Below, piece after piece: positions 28,808 to 37,691 of a DNA stretch of 37,691 bases. How positions within the stretch are numbered: the stretch's first letter is position 1; every line of letters starts with the position of its first letter. The position numbers and the translations under genes are program-made. The notes below the pieces were generated by a model, which was not told the origin of the DNA, did no database searches, and saw only the letters and a program-made list of their open reading frames with translations. The DNA lies in NCBI GenBank assembly GCA_028817975.1, contig JAPPOJ010000156.1:1-37691 (forward strand). Reading direction: 5' to 3'. The DNA is from Zetaproteobacteria bacterium (lineage in GTDB: Bacteria; Bdellovibrionota_B; Oligoflexia; Oligoflexales; Bog-1112).

Positions 28808-29104
28808 CTATTTAAAGTTACCCTGTCTTACGTTTTGTGGATCTGCATCGAGTTTTGGGGCGTCCTGTGTGGGGGATATTTTCTTGACTTCTTTTCCAGC
28901 ACTTAGTAGATCTTGGATCGTGGTGGTGGAAGCAAGGGCGTTTTCATCGCGTATTTTAAGATACACTTCTTCCCGAAACACTCGTGTATTCGTGTGAGCT
29001 TCGACGCCGATGCGCACTTGTTTCCCACGTATCTGCATCACGACGATGCGGACATCATCCCCAATGGTAATGGCTTCACCTTGTTTGCGTGTGAGGATAA
29101 GCAA
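28808..29104 (-). CDS. csrA: Carbon storage regulator CsrA
   Basis: '(TTG start) LILTRKQGEAITIGDDVRIVVMQIRGKQVRIGVEAHTNTRVFREEVYLKI'; AAGGAG six nt before TTG at 29104; the provided ORF extends further upstream to 29164. Confidence 0.93.
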   Translation of the reverse strand: MLILTRKQGEAITIGDDVRIVVMQIRGKQVRIGVEAHTNTRVFREEVYLKIRDENALASTTTIQDLLSAGKEVKKISPTQDAPKLDADPQNVRQGNFK

Positions 29105-29185
29105 GACCTTCTCCTTTGAGTAAAACCTGGGTGTCGCTGCTCTGGGGGCGGAATCTGAGACCACGAAGGCGCTCTGTGTGTCCGC

Positions 29186-30115
29186 TCAGTGCTTGTTTGG
29201 ATTCTGGGAGCTACCACCCTGTGTGACCCCGGTATTCCAGTTTACATAATACCCCAGCTGTGAGGCGATGTAGGCATCGTACAGGCGGCGTACCTGGTGA
29301 AAAACGGCATTTTTGCGTGCTGTGTATAGTGGACTGGAGTTAATTTGGCAGATGGGGAGGAGCCCCTTCACTGAGGAAGACAGAAAGGCTTCGTCGTAAC
29401 GGGCGATTTCGTCCACTTGTACTTTTTGCTCATAAACAGGAATGCCTGCTTCTTTGAGGAGCTGTAGGATACGCATCCGCGTAATTCCTTCCAGGATACC
29501 GGACTCTACGGGGGGAGTGACGAGGTAGATACCGCTGCCTTCGCGAGCCACAAAGAATACGTTTGCAGTGGAGGCTTCGGTGACTTCTCCATTTTTGTTG
29601 GTCCAAAGTACGTCATCGTAGTGATCGTGGTGCACGGTGTCGATCGCGACAATGCTCTCTAGATAATTGCCTGTTTTTGCGGCGGACTTTTGGGAGTAGA
29701 CTTTACTTTGCTGGATTTTGACGCGTAAGCCTCGTTCCCACTTGTCTTCCTCCACAGGAGGTGAGGGAAGGCAATAGCCTACGCGGAGTGGTTGACGGGT
29801 CTCTGGGACGCGTAGTCCACTCCCGCAGCCTCGCGTGATGACGAGGCGAATGAAGGCCTTGGGGAACTGTGCTTGTTGGGCTAAGGTTTCGAGTTCAAAG
29901 CGTAAAAGATCCTGACTCCAAGGTAAGGTGAGGCGGATTCTTTCGGCCGACTTTTCGAGCCTTTCCAAGTGAGCTGTGGTGTCGATGATTTGACCTGAAA
30001 AGCCCACCATGGCTTCGAATATGTTATCGCCAAAGAGAAAGCCACGGTCGAGGGCGGGAACCTTAGCCTGTTCTGCGGGTTGAATTTCTCCATTTATACT
30101 AATAAGACCAGTCAT
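29186..30115 (-). CDS. Fold-type IV (class IV) PLP aminotransferase (branched-chain/4-amino-4-deoxychorismate lyase-like)
   Basis: 'ALDRGFLFGDNIFEAM', 'RLVITRGCG', 'AKTGNYLESIVA', 'GEVTEASTANVFFV', 'TPPVESGILEGITRMRILQLLKEAGI'. Confidence 0.88.
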   Translation of the reverse strand: MTGLISINGEIQPAEQAKVPALDRGFLFGDNIFEAMVGFSGQIIDTTAHLERLEKSAERIRLTLPWSQDLLRFELETLAQQAQFPKAFIRLVITRGCGSGLRVPETRQPLRVGYCLPSPPVEEDKWERGLRVKIQQSKVYSQKSAAKTGNYLESIVAIDTVHHDHYDDVLWTNKNGEVTEASTANVFFVAREGSGIYLVTPPVESGILEGITRMRILQLLKEAGIPVYEQKVQVDEIARYDEAFLSSSVKGLLPICQINSSPLYTARKNAVFHQVRRLYDAYIASQLGYYVNWNTGVTQGGSSQNPNKH

Positions 30116-30302
30116 TTAGATTCCTTTCTTGCCCTATGCGAGCAAGCTGTGATACATAGTTCCGTCTAGGAAACGTTTATTCAAACAGATAAAGTCACCC
30201 TTCTTGAGGTAAACGAGAAGGGGGTGTGCCGGCTATCTCTATATAATATGTGCCGTTTTTTGCGCGATAAAGATAGTTTTGCATGGAGGAGGAAGATTAT
30301 AG

Positions 30303-31682
30303 ATGCAGTTAAACCGTAGTGCAACCCAACAAGAACGTCACGTTCATCTCATTTCCTTAGGCTGCTCTCGAAATAGGGTGGATAGTGAGGTCATGCTAGG
30401 TACTTTGTTTGGAAAAGGATGGAAACATACGGATGATTTGGGTGCTGCGGACGCCGTAATCGTGAATACCTGTGGCTTTATTGGCTCGGCAAAGCAGGAA
30501 AGCGTGGACACCATTTTGGAATGTGCTGAGTACAAAAAAACCAACCCCAACCTGAAGCTGGTGGTGACCGGCTGTCTTACCCAGCGTTATAAGAACCAGC
30601 TGGCAGACAACTTACCTGAAGTGGACTTGTTTATTGGTACAGATGAGTTCACCCGTCTGGGTGAGTTACTCGATAATGTCGGCGTTGCCCCCAGTGGGAC
30701 GAGCCCGCGTAAGGTGTTCGCCAAGCGTACGCATTACCTGTATACGGACGCGATGCCCCGAGTGAACACTCTCTCCCAATACTCGGCATATGTGAAGGTC
30801 GCTGAGGGTTGCCAGCATAATTGTTCTTTTTGCATTATCCCTGCAATTCGGGGACGCCTGCGTTCACGACCTATTGACAGTGTGGTGTCTGAAGTTGAGA
30901 AGTTGGTTGCAGATGGGGTCGTTGAAATCAATCTGATTGCTCAGGATCTTGCGGCTTATGGGCGTGATCGCGGTCATGATGAGCTGTTGCCCTTGTTGAA
31001 GCGCTTGGTAAAGGTGGATGGGTTACGTTGGGTGCGTTTACTGTATATCTATCCGGAGCATATTAGTGATGAATTCCTCGACTTTTTTGCGACGGAACCG
31101 AAGATTGTGAAATACTTGGACATCCCGATGCAGCATGCGAGTGACCGTATTCTTCAAGCGATGAAGCGTGATGTGACCCGTGAGTTTTTGACCGCGACCA
31201 TTCGTCGTGTGCGTGAACGTGTTCCTGAGGTCGCGATTCGGACTTCGGTCATGGTGGGTTTTCCGGGTGAGTCGGAGGCCGATTTTCAAGAATTGCTGGG
31301 CTTTGTGCGGGAGTCTAAAATCGATCATTTAGGGTGCTTTCAGTATTCCAAGGAAGAAGGCACGGTTGCGGGTCGTATGGCTGCGCAAATCGATGATGAG
31401 GTGAAAGCACAGCGGCAGCAGGAAGTGATGGAATTGCAAAAAGAGATTTCTGCACAGCGCTTGCAAGACTTTGTGGGTAAGTCGTTTCCAGTGCTCACCT
31501 TTGGTCCAAGTGAGGAGAGTGAGTTGGTTTGGGAAGGGCGTCTGGCGATTCAGGCTCCTGAAGTGGATGGGAAAATCTATTTAACCGATGGAGACGTCCG
31601 TCAGGGAGCCATTCAGCAAGTGCGTATTGATGAGGCGCACGAGTATGATCTTGTCGGCACGGTCGTATCATCTGCAAACTAA
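30303..31682 (+). CDS. rimO: Ribosomal protein S12 methylthiotransferase RimO
   Basis: 'HLISLGCSRNRVDSEVMLGTL', 'VNTCGFIGSAKQESVDTI', radical-SAM 'KVAEGCQHNCSFCIIPAIRGRLRSRP', 'LRWVRLLYIYPEHI', C-terminal TRAM-like region. Confidence 0.95.
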   Translation: MQLNRSATQQERHVHLISLGCSRNRVDSEVMLGTLFGKGWKHTDDLGAADAVIVNTCGFIGSAKQESVDTILECAEYKKTNPNLKLVVTGCLTQRYKNQLADNLPEVDLFIGTDEFTRLGELLDNVGVAPSGTSPRKVFAKRTHYLYTDAMPRVNTLSQYSAYVKVAEGCQHNCSFCIIPAIRGRLRSRPIDSVVSEVEKLVADGVVEINLIAQDLAAYGRDRGHDELLPLLKRLVKVDGLRWVRLLYIYPEHISDEFLDFFATEPKIVKYLDIPMQHASDRILQAMKRDVTREFLTATIRRVRERVPEVAIRTSVMVGFPGESEADFQELLGFVRESKIDHLGCFQYSKEEGTVAGRMAAQIDDEVKAQRQQEVMELQKEISAQRLQDFVGKSFPVLTFGPSEESELVWEGRLAIQAPEVDGKIYLTDGDVRQGAIQQVRIDEAHEYDLVGTVVSSAN

Positions 31683-31771
31683 CCGAGCTATTTTTGCACT
31701 GCGAGGGCTATGGGTAGGCATGTTAGACTGGACTGTATCCCGGTTTATGTCCGGTTTTTAAACTTGCATAC

Positions 31772-33646
31772 TTGCAGAGCCTTATTTTGACCTCCGTTCA
31801 GGTTCCAACTGCTGACCTTGACCTTCTGTACCGCGCCTATTCCGCAATTATTCCCCTTTATGAGCAGATCGATCATATAAAACACCCGGTGCAACAGACC
31901 CGGAGTCGTTGGTCTGAGCTGTCGGACATGTGTTTAGATGATTTAGAGCTTGTGGCTGCTCTGTTACATCAGAAAAAAAGAGAAATTGAATATGGAATCC
32001 CCTTGGTTGCCCATCCTGAGTTTATGACGCATGTGGGGCATCTGGACCAAGACCTGCAGAACTTACTCTTATATGCGACTTCTGCATGGGCGCTGTGCGC
32101 GCGTATGTCCCCACTTATTTTGCGTGCAGAACGGCGCATGCTGCGTGGTGTACGATTGTTGCTTGCGGAATCTCCTTTAGATGCGGAGTCTTGGTTGGCG
32201 ATTCAGAGTCGTATGAGTGATCGGATTGGCTTTTTGGAAAGGCTCGTAGACAACAATCATCAAATTCGTGAGGAATTTGCCACATCGTTTGTGATTTCAG
32301 CGGCAAGTTGGTGGCAAAAGGGCTTACATGCGGAAGAGCTGCTTTCTCCCTTGCAGGAGGATGTCCCCAGTCTTGTCTCTTATGAAGGGACCCACGCAAC
32401 CTTGCGGGCATTGGCGCGTAAGTGGAACCAGGAGTGGTCGACGACTTTGGCCGATCTTGGTATGGATGTGTTAGCCCAAAGTCGCCCTGCCATTCATTTG
32501 GTTGAGTGTGAGAGCGGTGTGGATACTTACTTTTATGAAACGAAGGTACGTATTTGTAGTTCCTTGACGAGCCGTGTGCTTACGTTTCATGGCCTCACGG
32601 GTAAAGAGAGCTTTTCTGAAGGGGAGCAAGCGCGGCGTGTGGTGATGGACACGGAGGTGGGGGCAGCGGCGACCTTTTTTGCCGAAGATTCTTGGGCTGC
32701 TGCAGTAGATGGGTGGATCTCCACCTATATAGATGATTTTTTCTGCTTAGGCTCTTTAGAACAAAGCTTAGGGGAGCTGGCAGATGCGATTCATCAGCAA
32801 AAATGGCAGCGCGCAAATTTTTTGCTCTATGGCTTTGTCGAAAAAAGGGTCTCTCTGGTCCATTTAGGGATTGGGATTTTTAGTACGTTATTCAACTATG
32901 TGCCTTTACGGGTCGCTTTAAAAAAGTTACTTGCATTTCAACTCTCTTTAGATGCGCAACCACGCTGGTTGGTACTTGGACGTGCTGTCATGGCTGGTGT
33001 TCAGTGTAAAGGAGACTATGCTTATGAGCTGTTGCAACGTTTGAGTCAGGATACTTTGTTTGTCTACGACCGCTTGCGGAAAATGATTGAGTTACAGCTT
33101 GCCTTGAGAAAGCTCCCTCAGGTGGGAGAACTCATTCGCTTGGGTCATCAACTTTACCCTTCTCAGGCTAAGTTTTTGAAAACAGCCGAGTGGAAGTTAA
33201 ATTTTATCCGGGCCGGTGACCATGCAGCGTCGATTGCACAGATTGGAGGGATGACCACCAGTACGAATGTGCTGGGCTATCTTATCGACTGCTCTGATCG
33301 TTTGATTCTAGACGGTCATTTTAAAGGTGCAAAAGCTATTTTTGAGTATGTGGCACGTTCGGATAAACTCCCTCACAAAGTGGTGGTGCGTGTTTTTTAC
33401 AATAGGGTCGTCTTGTCTTTATGTGAGCAAAACTTAGATCAAGCCAAGCAAGTATTTATTCAGTTAGAAGAGATGTCCCATGTGCCTGGGTTTGCTGAAG
33501 AGCTGGCGGTGCTCAGAGCGGTTGTGGCTGAGTTAGACCGTGAGTGTCCGCCCCACCCACGAGACGTCTTGCAGGTTTTGTCCCAACGTGATGTGCACTT
33601 AAAGTTTATGCGTGTGCCAAAATATAAAAAAGTGATGGTGATTTGA
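31772..33646 (+). CDS. Hypothetical protein, helical-repeat-like C-terminus
   Basis: Long uninterrupted frame without recognisable family motif; C-terminal half alternates short helices in a TPR-like way. TTG start assigned by the ORF track, uncertain. Confidence 0.6.
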   Translation: MQSLILTSVQVPTADLDLLYRAYSAIIPLYEQIDHIKHPVQQTRSRWSELSDMCLDDLELVAALLHQKKREIEYGIPLVAHPEFMTHVGHLDQDLQNLLLYATSAWALCARMSPLILRAERRMLRGVRLLLAESPLDAESWLAIQSRMSDRIGFLERLVDNNHQIREEFATSFVISAASWWQKGLHAEELLSPLQEDVPSLVSYEGTHATLRALARKWNQEWSTTLADLGMDVLAQSRPAIHLVECESGVDTYFYETKVRICSSLTSRVLTFHGLTGKESFSEGEQARRVVMDTEVGAAATFFAEDSWAAAVDGWISTYIDDFFCLGSLEQSLGELADAIHQQKWQRANFLLYGFVEKRVSLVHLGIGIFSTLFNYVPLRVALKKLLAFQLSLDAQPRWLVLGRAVMAGVQCKGDYAYELLQRLSQDTLFVYDRLRKMIELQLALRKLPQVGELIRLGHQLYPSQAKFLKTAEWKLNFIRAGDHAASIAQIGGMTTSTNVLGYLIDCSDRLILDGHFKGAKAIFEYVARSDKLPHKVVVRVFYNRVVLSLCEQNLDQAKQVFIQLEEMSHVPGFAEELAVLRAVVAELDRECPPHPRDVLQVLSQRDVHLKFMRVPKYKKVMVI

Positions 33647-33705
33647 ACAGAGTGCGTGGAACAGTGCCCTTAGATTGTTCACTTCAAATATAAGCAGGAG
33701 AAAAA

Positions 33706-34764
33706 ATGCGTTGGTTGCTCTACTGTTTGGTGTTTGTCCTGTTGTTTGGGGTGAGTGGGTACTTGTGGATGTGGTCTGCTGTACGTGATCGTTTGCCTGA
33801 TGCTCTCCATCATGTCTCGCAGGATGGAGCCTTTTCTTCCTCAGCAGTGCTAGAAATCGAGGGGATGCCGATTAAGGAAACGGAAATAGATTTTGAATAT
33901 CGTTTGATTCGCTCAGGGCTGCTTTCCCCTGTGGCAGAAGATATGGACCCTGAAGATCATGATCGTCCTAAGGAGGGTGTCACTTCAAAGGAAGAACCTA
34001 GTTTGAATCTAGGGGAAAATACGGCTAGAGTTTTAAAAGAGTCGATACTTGCCAGTATTGTGGAAAGAAAAGTCTTGATGGAGATGGTGCATCAGGATCG
34101 TGCCTTTGACTTGGCCCAACCCGAGTTGTACACGGAATGTGTAGATCAGTGGATTAAAACTTTGGACCAAGCTGGACCTCACCTCGAATTATTTCGTCAC
34201 CCGGAGAATCGTATCCGCTTGAAAAATCGTCTTTGTGAAATGGACCTGCTCCGCCAGTATTTGGAAAAGAGGGTATATGCCAAGATTACGGTAGAGCCCG
34301 CCGAGGTGAAAAAGTACTTTTTAGAGAATCGTGATCAGTTTAAAAAGCCCGCGACCGTGACGATCCGACAAATTGTACTTGCCGATGAGCACCATGCGCG
34401 CCGTATTCGCTATAAGGTCACGGCACACAATTTTGCGACGATGGCAGCCAAACATTCGATCACCCCTGAAGCTGGGCAAGGAGGGGTGTTAGGCCCTTTT
34501 CCGATGGGGTATGGAATGCCACGTTTTTATGATGTCGCCTTTCAGCTAAAAAGGGGGCAAATTAGCAACATTTTGAAATCTACCTACGGCTTTCACATTA
34601 TTATGTTGGTGAAAAAAACAGAGGGGCGGATGCTGAGTTATGAAGAAGCTTTTGCGAAAGTAGCTCAGATCTTGCAGTCCAAAGCAAAGAAGCAAGCTTA
34701 CCAAGACTGGGTAGATGATGCTTTGCATAGTATCAAAGTTGCGACTCCGCGTGTTATGTTGTAG
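33706..34764 (+). CDS. Membrane-anchored PpiC/parvulin-type peptidyl-prolyl isomerase
   Basis: N-terminal TM 'WLLYCLVFVLLFGVSGYLWMW'; parvulin core 'TIRQIVLADEHHARRI...FATMAAKHSITPEAGQGGVLGPFPMGYGMPRFYDVAFQLKRGQISNILKSTYGFHIIML'; AGGAG before the ATG. Confidence 0.88.
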   Translation: MRWLLYCLVFVLLFGVSGYLWMWSAVRDRLPDALHHVSQDGAFSSSAVLEIEGMPIKETEIDFEYRLIRSGLLSPVAEDMDPEDHDRPKEGVTSKEEPSLNLGENTARVLKESILASIVERKVLMEMVHQDRAFDLAQPELYTECVDQWIKTLDQAGPHLELFRHPENRIRLKNRLCEMDLLRQYLEKRVYAKITVEPAEVKKYFLENRDQFKKPATVTIRQIVLADEHHARRIRYKVTAHNFATMAAKHSITPEAGQGGVLGPFPMGYGMPRFYDVAFQLKRGQISNILKSTYGFHIIMLVKKTEGRMLSYEEAFAKVAQILQSKAKKQAYQDWVDDALHSIKVATPRVML

Positions 34765-34882
34765 ATTGTCTCAACTGGGATGGTCTCTTGCCTGTCACTC
34801 AGTACCCAAACCGTCATGCGTATTTTAAAGTCATGTCTGGGTCAGACCCTTACTGTGGCTGTAGATCAAGGAGCACATTGGA

Positions 34883-35899
34883 ATGGCGATCCGTTTTGTT
34901 GTATGCAAAGGCCTGCGAGTATGTTTGCTGTCTTTCGGGTTTTTCGGCATAGCGCCACTTGCCGCTAAAAATCATGGGGATGTGGTGCCGCCAGGGGCAA
35001 CCTATGTGGATGGCTTGGTTGCTGACGTGCGTGGTACCCCCGTCTTGTACAGTGAAGTGCGTGCCAAAGTGACCCGTGGACCTTTGGTAACGGTCTCTGC
35101 GTACCCTGCAGGAGAAACCGATACACCTTACGAGCAGGCACTGCATGATGCGATTAACTATGCGTTGATCGAAGACTATGCAAAGTTTTTGGAGATAGAG
35201 ATCACGGATGAAGATGTGGCCACTCAGGTGCAGCAGGTTGCGCAACGTAATCAGCTCGACATTGAAGGTTTAAAGCAGGTTTTAGAGCAGCAAGGCACAA
35301 ACTTTACGACTTTTCGGGAAGACTTACGCCGTCAGATCCTTATGAGTCGTTTTCAAGGTCGTGTTCTTTTTCCGTTAGTGCGGATTACGGAGTCCGATTT
35401 GAAAGCATACTACTATAGCTTAAAAAAAGGTGGGACTGCGGATGCAGCTCTGTTGGAATTAAGGCAGGTGGTGATTGATATTCCTGTAGGTGCTTCGAAT
35501 CTGGTCAAAGAAGGAAAGATGAGTGAGGCTCTTAAACTCGCACGCGATATGCGTAAAGGCCTGCCTATGGAAGACGCCTTAAAGCTATATCCTGGTAACG
35601 GTAGTGGTTCTCGCTTTGAGATTGCACTGCGTGATTTGAGTCCTGAAGTCCGGCAAAAGGTTGCCTCTGTGGAGGTTGGAGGCGTCACCGATCCTATTGA
35701 ACTGAATGGTAAGTGGATGCTGTTTTTAGTCGAAGACCGCAAGTTTGAACCTGGAGAGGACTTTGCCCTTCAGAAAGAGGAGTTGAAACAGAAATTACGT
35801 GTGCAACGCGTTCAAGAAGAGCTGGTCGCGTGGCTTGCCAAGCAGCGTAAAGAACCGGGACTCCATATTCTTGCAGCAAAAGACCCTCAGGGATTGTAA
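34883..35899 (+). CDS. SurA-like periplasmic chaperone with degenerate parvulin domain
   Basis: Signal-peptide-like N-terminus; 'YVDGLVADVRGTPVLYSEVRAKV', 'LIEDYAKFLEIEITDEDVATQVQQVAQRNQLDIEGLKQVLEQQGTNFTTFREDLRRQILMSRF' is the SurA N-domain pattern. Confidence 0.82.
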   Translation: MAIRFVVCKGLRVCLLSFGFFGIAPLAAKNHGDVVPPGATYVDGLVADVRGTPVLYSEVRAKVTRGPLVTVSAYPAGETDTPYEQALHDAINYALIEDYAKFLEIEITDEDVATQVQQVAQRNQLDIEGLKQVLEQQGTNFTTFREDLRRQILMSRFQGRVLFPLVRITESDLKAYYYSLKKGGTADAALLELRQVVIDIPVGASNLVKEGKMSEALKLARDMRKGLPMEDALKLYPGNGSGSRFEIALRDLSPEVRQKVASVEVGGVTDPIELNGKWMLFLVEDRKFEPGEDFALQKEELKQKLRVQRVQEELVAWLAKQRKEPGLHILAAKDPQGL

Positions 35900-35959
35900 T
35901 TGTAGCCGCATCTCTTTATTTTTTTATCTTGCAGCCAAAGGACTCCAAATCACCGTGAG

Positions 35960-37528
35960 TTAAGGGAGCGTGCGCTGGAGTATTTGACTCATTTCGAGCA
36001 TGAAGTACTCTCCTTTGGACCAGAATTCGTTGAAATAGAAATGCTTTCGCTTGTGTTCAAGCTGCGGTATTTTGATGTGCACCGGGGAGTTTTCCATGGC
36101 TTGGAACTGTGCAAGGATGTTTAAGGTTTCCTCCATATAGTCTTGCCGGAATGTGGGGTCTTTCGGAAAAAAGTCTACCGGCCAGTTGCCTTCAACTCCT
36201 AGTTTGGGCTCTTTGATGACCACATTCAGGTCGCCAAATTCGTCGAAAGTGAGTTGGGTGGTGGCCTGAATGCGTAGCTTGAGGATAAAGAAGTTACGCC
36301 AACCATAGGTGTCATAGATTTGAAAACGGAACTTTAATTCGGGGATTTCAATGTTCATTTCCTGTGAGTTTTCTTTCCCGTTTGCGATCCGTGGAGGTGT
36401 GGGGATCGAGACAAAAGCGCGTAGGTAGTCGACAGATGAAGGTATGGTGTCGATGGCAGGCCATATCTCGCGCAGTTCTTTTCTGGAAAAAAGGTCTGCA
36501 AAGCCAATATGCAAGCTTGGAGAGAGTTCAAACTCGGTTTCTGGGGAGCTGTAGACCTTGGCGAGGGAAATATTGATGATTTCGGGGTTGGCCATAAACT
36601 TGAGTAGGCTCGGTCCTTTGGCCGATGTGTCGTGTGGTTTCTTGTCTTCGTGTGGTTGTGAGGTTATCGGAGGGAGCTGAGAGCTGTGGACGCCATCCAC
36701 TTTGACGCCGGAGGTAAGGGTCATTCCCTCGGGGTGGATCTTGACTGCGGTCAGGTCAAACTTGTAATGGAGTTTGGTTTCGGGAGTGAGCACAAAGTGG
36801 GGAATACGCATGTTGTGTTGGAGGGGGAGTTGAGCGTTGACCCACTCGCTGAAGATGTCCTCATTTCGCTTGAGGGATGATTTCACCATCGGCAGTGCGA
36901 AGGAACGCATCGATCGGGTGACAATGCGTCCGATCGATTCCAGGACGACATTGCGTTCTCCTAAAAATCCTGTGCATAGCATCGGGCCGTCACTGTGATA
37001 GGCGTCACGCTCAATTTTGCCATTCAGCTCCTCGATACTTAATTGAACCTTATTTTTTTGTTCGAGGGAGACGTTTAATGTCCCATCCACTAGGGTGCCG
37101 GCTTTTTCTTCGATATAGATATCTGTATCCATGCAGTTAATCGTCACGTGAGGGAGAAAAGGATTGGTGATTTGTATTTCGGCGACATTTAGCGCGAGGC
37201 TTTCCATATCGAGGTTAAACTTGAGTCGCTCCGCGTCTGGCTGGAGCTGAAACGAGTTGACTCTAGGCTCAATTTGAGTGTTGTTAAAATGGATGCCGAT
37301 GACTTTCAGGAGTTTGATGGTGTGTTGGTCAAGGTGGATCTTTTGATAATCCTCTTGCAGGACGCGGGTGACAGAGTCACTCATTTGTTGAAACCCTTCC
37401 GGGGTGATATGAAATTCGACACCATCTTCGACATAGTCGACCTTGGGGGTCCAGTTGGCGTAGAGATGACCTATATCGCAGATCAAAAAGACGGTATACA
37501 TCCAGAAAATAGATGTTTTGGTCGGCAT
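35960..37528 (-). CDS. Secreted/periplasmic orphan, possible TULIP/BPI-like lipid-binding protein
   Basis: The ATG at 37528 has AGGAG upstream and a signal-peptide-like start 'MPTKTSIFWMYTVFLICDIGHLYA'. Body is beta-rich with BPI-like order ('EFHITPEGFQQMSDSVTRVLQEDYQKIHL...IGIHFNNTQIEPRVNSFQLQPDAERLKFNLDMESLALNVAEIQI'). The provided ORF starts at 37669. Confidence 0.6.
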   Translation of the reverse strand: MPTKTSIFWMYTVFLICDIGHLYANWTPKVDYVEDGVEFHITPEGFQQMSDSVTRVLQEDYQKIHLDQHTIKLLKVIGIHFNNTQIEPRVNSFQLQPDAERLKFNLDMESLALNVAEIQITNPFLPHVTINCMDTDIYIEEKAGTLVDGTLNVSLEQKNKVQLSIEELNGKIERDAYHSDGPMLCTGFLGERNVVLESIGRIVTRSMRSFALPMVKSSLKRNEDIFSEWVNAQLPLQHNMRIPHFVLTPETKLHYKFDLTAVKIHPEGMTLTSGVKVDGVHSSQLPPITSQPHEDKKPHDTSAKGPSLLKFMANPEIINISLAKVYSSPETEFELSPSLHIGFADLFSRKELREIWPAIDTIPSSVDYLRAFVSIPTPPRIANGKENSQEMNIEIPELKFRFQIYDTYGWRNFFILKLRIQATTQLTFDEFGDLNVVIKEPKLGVEGNWPVDFFPKDPTFRQDYMEETLNILAQFQAMENSPVHIKIPQLEHKRKHFYFNEFWSKGEYFMLEMSQILQRTLP

Positions 37529-37691
37529 TTTCCTGACTCCTGTTTCTAGGGTTTGAATTCTTGACGAGAAGGGGCTAAGTGCTTCATCTGTGGCGGGTTC
37601 TCGGACTTTTTGCAAACCTGAGCGCCCGCACGGAACTCTGGGCCATGGTAGTATTTTCACCGATAGCAAATGTGTGAGGCAAGTGCTGTAC

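Noticed and set aside
1-37691. CRISPR array, tRNA/rRNA genes, IS elements, prophage or toxin-antitoxin/defence island
   Set aside because: No regularly spaced direct repeats, cloverleaf-like sequence, transposase or phage motifs recognised. The HEPN-like gene lies in a chemotaxis operon, not a defence island.

Overview
The window looks like an ordinary bacterial chromosome segment. It is dense with protein-coding genes, and I recognised no rRNA, tRNA, CRISPR array, IS element or phage gene. Left to right: the 3' end of a coiled-coil/OmpA-like gene; trmFO, a GNAT acetyltransferase, an Smr-domain protein, prmA and rsmE; a membrane protein with a HAMP domain but no output domain; a mitochondrial-type aconitase; an Uup-like ABC-F ATPase; a eukaryotic-type (GSII) glutamine synthetase on the minus strand; sdhCAB with a long, hairpin-rich leader; and a chemoreceptor. 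Next is a minus-strand chemotaxis operon whose transcriptional order is: HEAT-like/HEPN-like orphan, cheA, cheW, MCP, cheR, cheB. After it come a divergent orphan gene, an aminotransferase-csrA-fliW block (minus strand), rimO, a 624-aa orphan, two parvulin/SurA-like chaperones, and a secreted orphan resembling TULIP/BPI lipid-binding proteins (minus strand). The best leads for something under-described are: (1) the che-operon leading protein with an Rx4H (RNRATH) HEPN-like C-terminus, (2) a CheB carrying an N-terminal degenerate CheD-like domain, (3) the TULIP-like secreted protein, and (4) a three-hairpin leader upstream of sdhC. All domain calls come from reading motifs by eye; no database search was run. 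Taxonomy is not determinable with confidence from this window.
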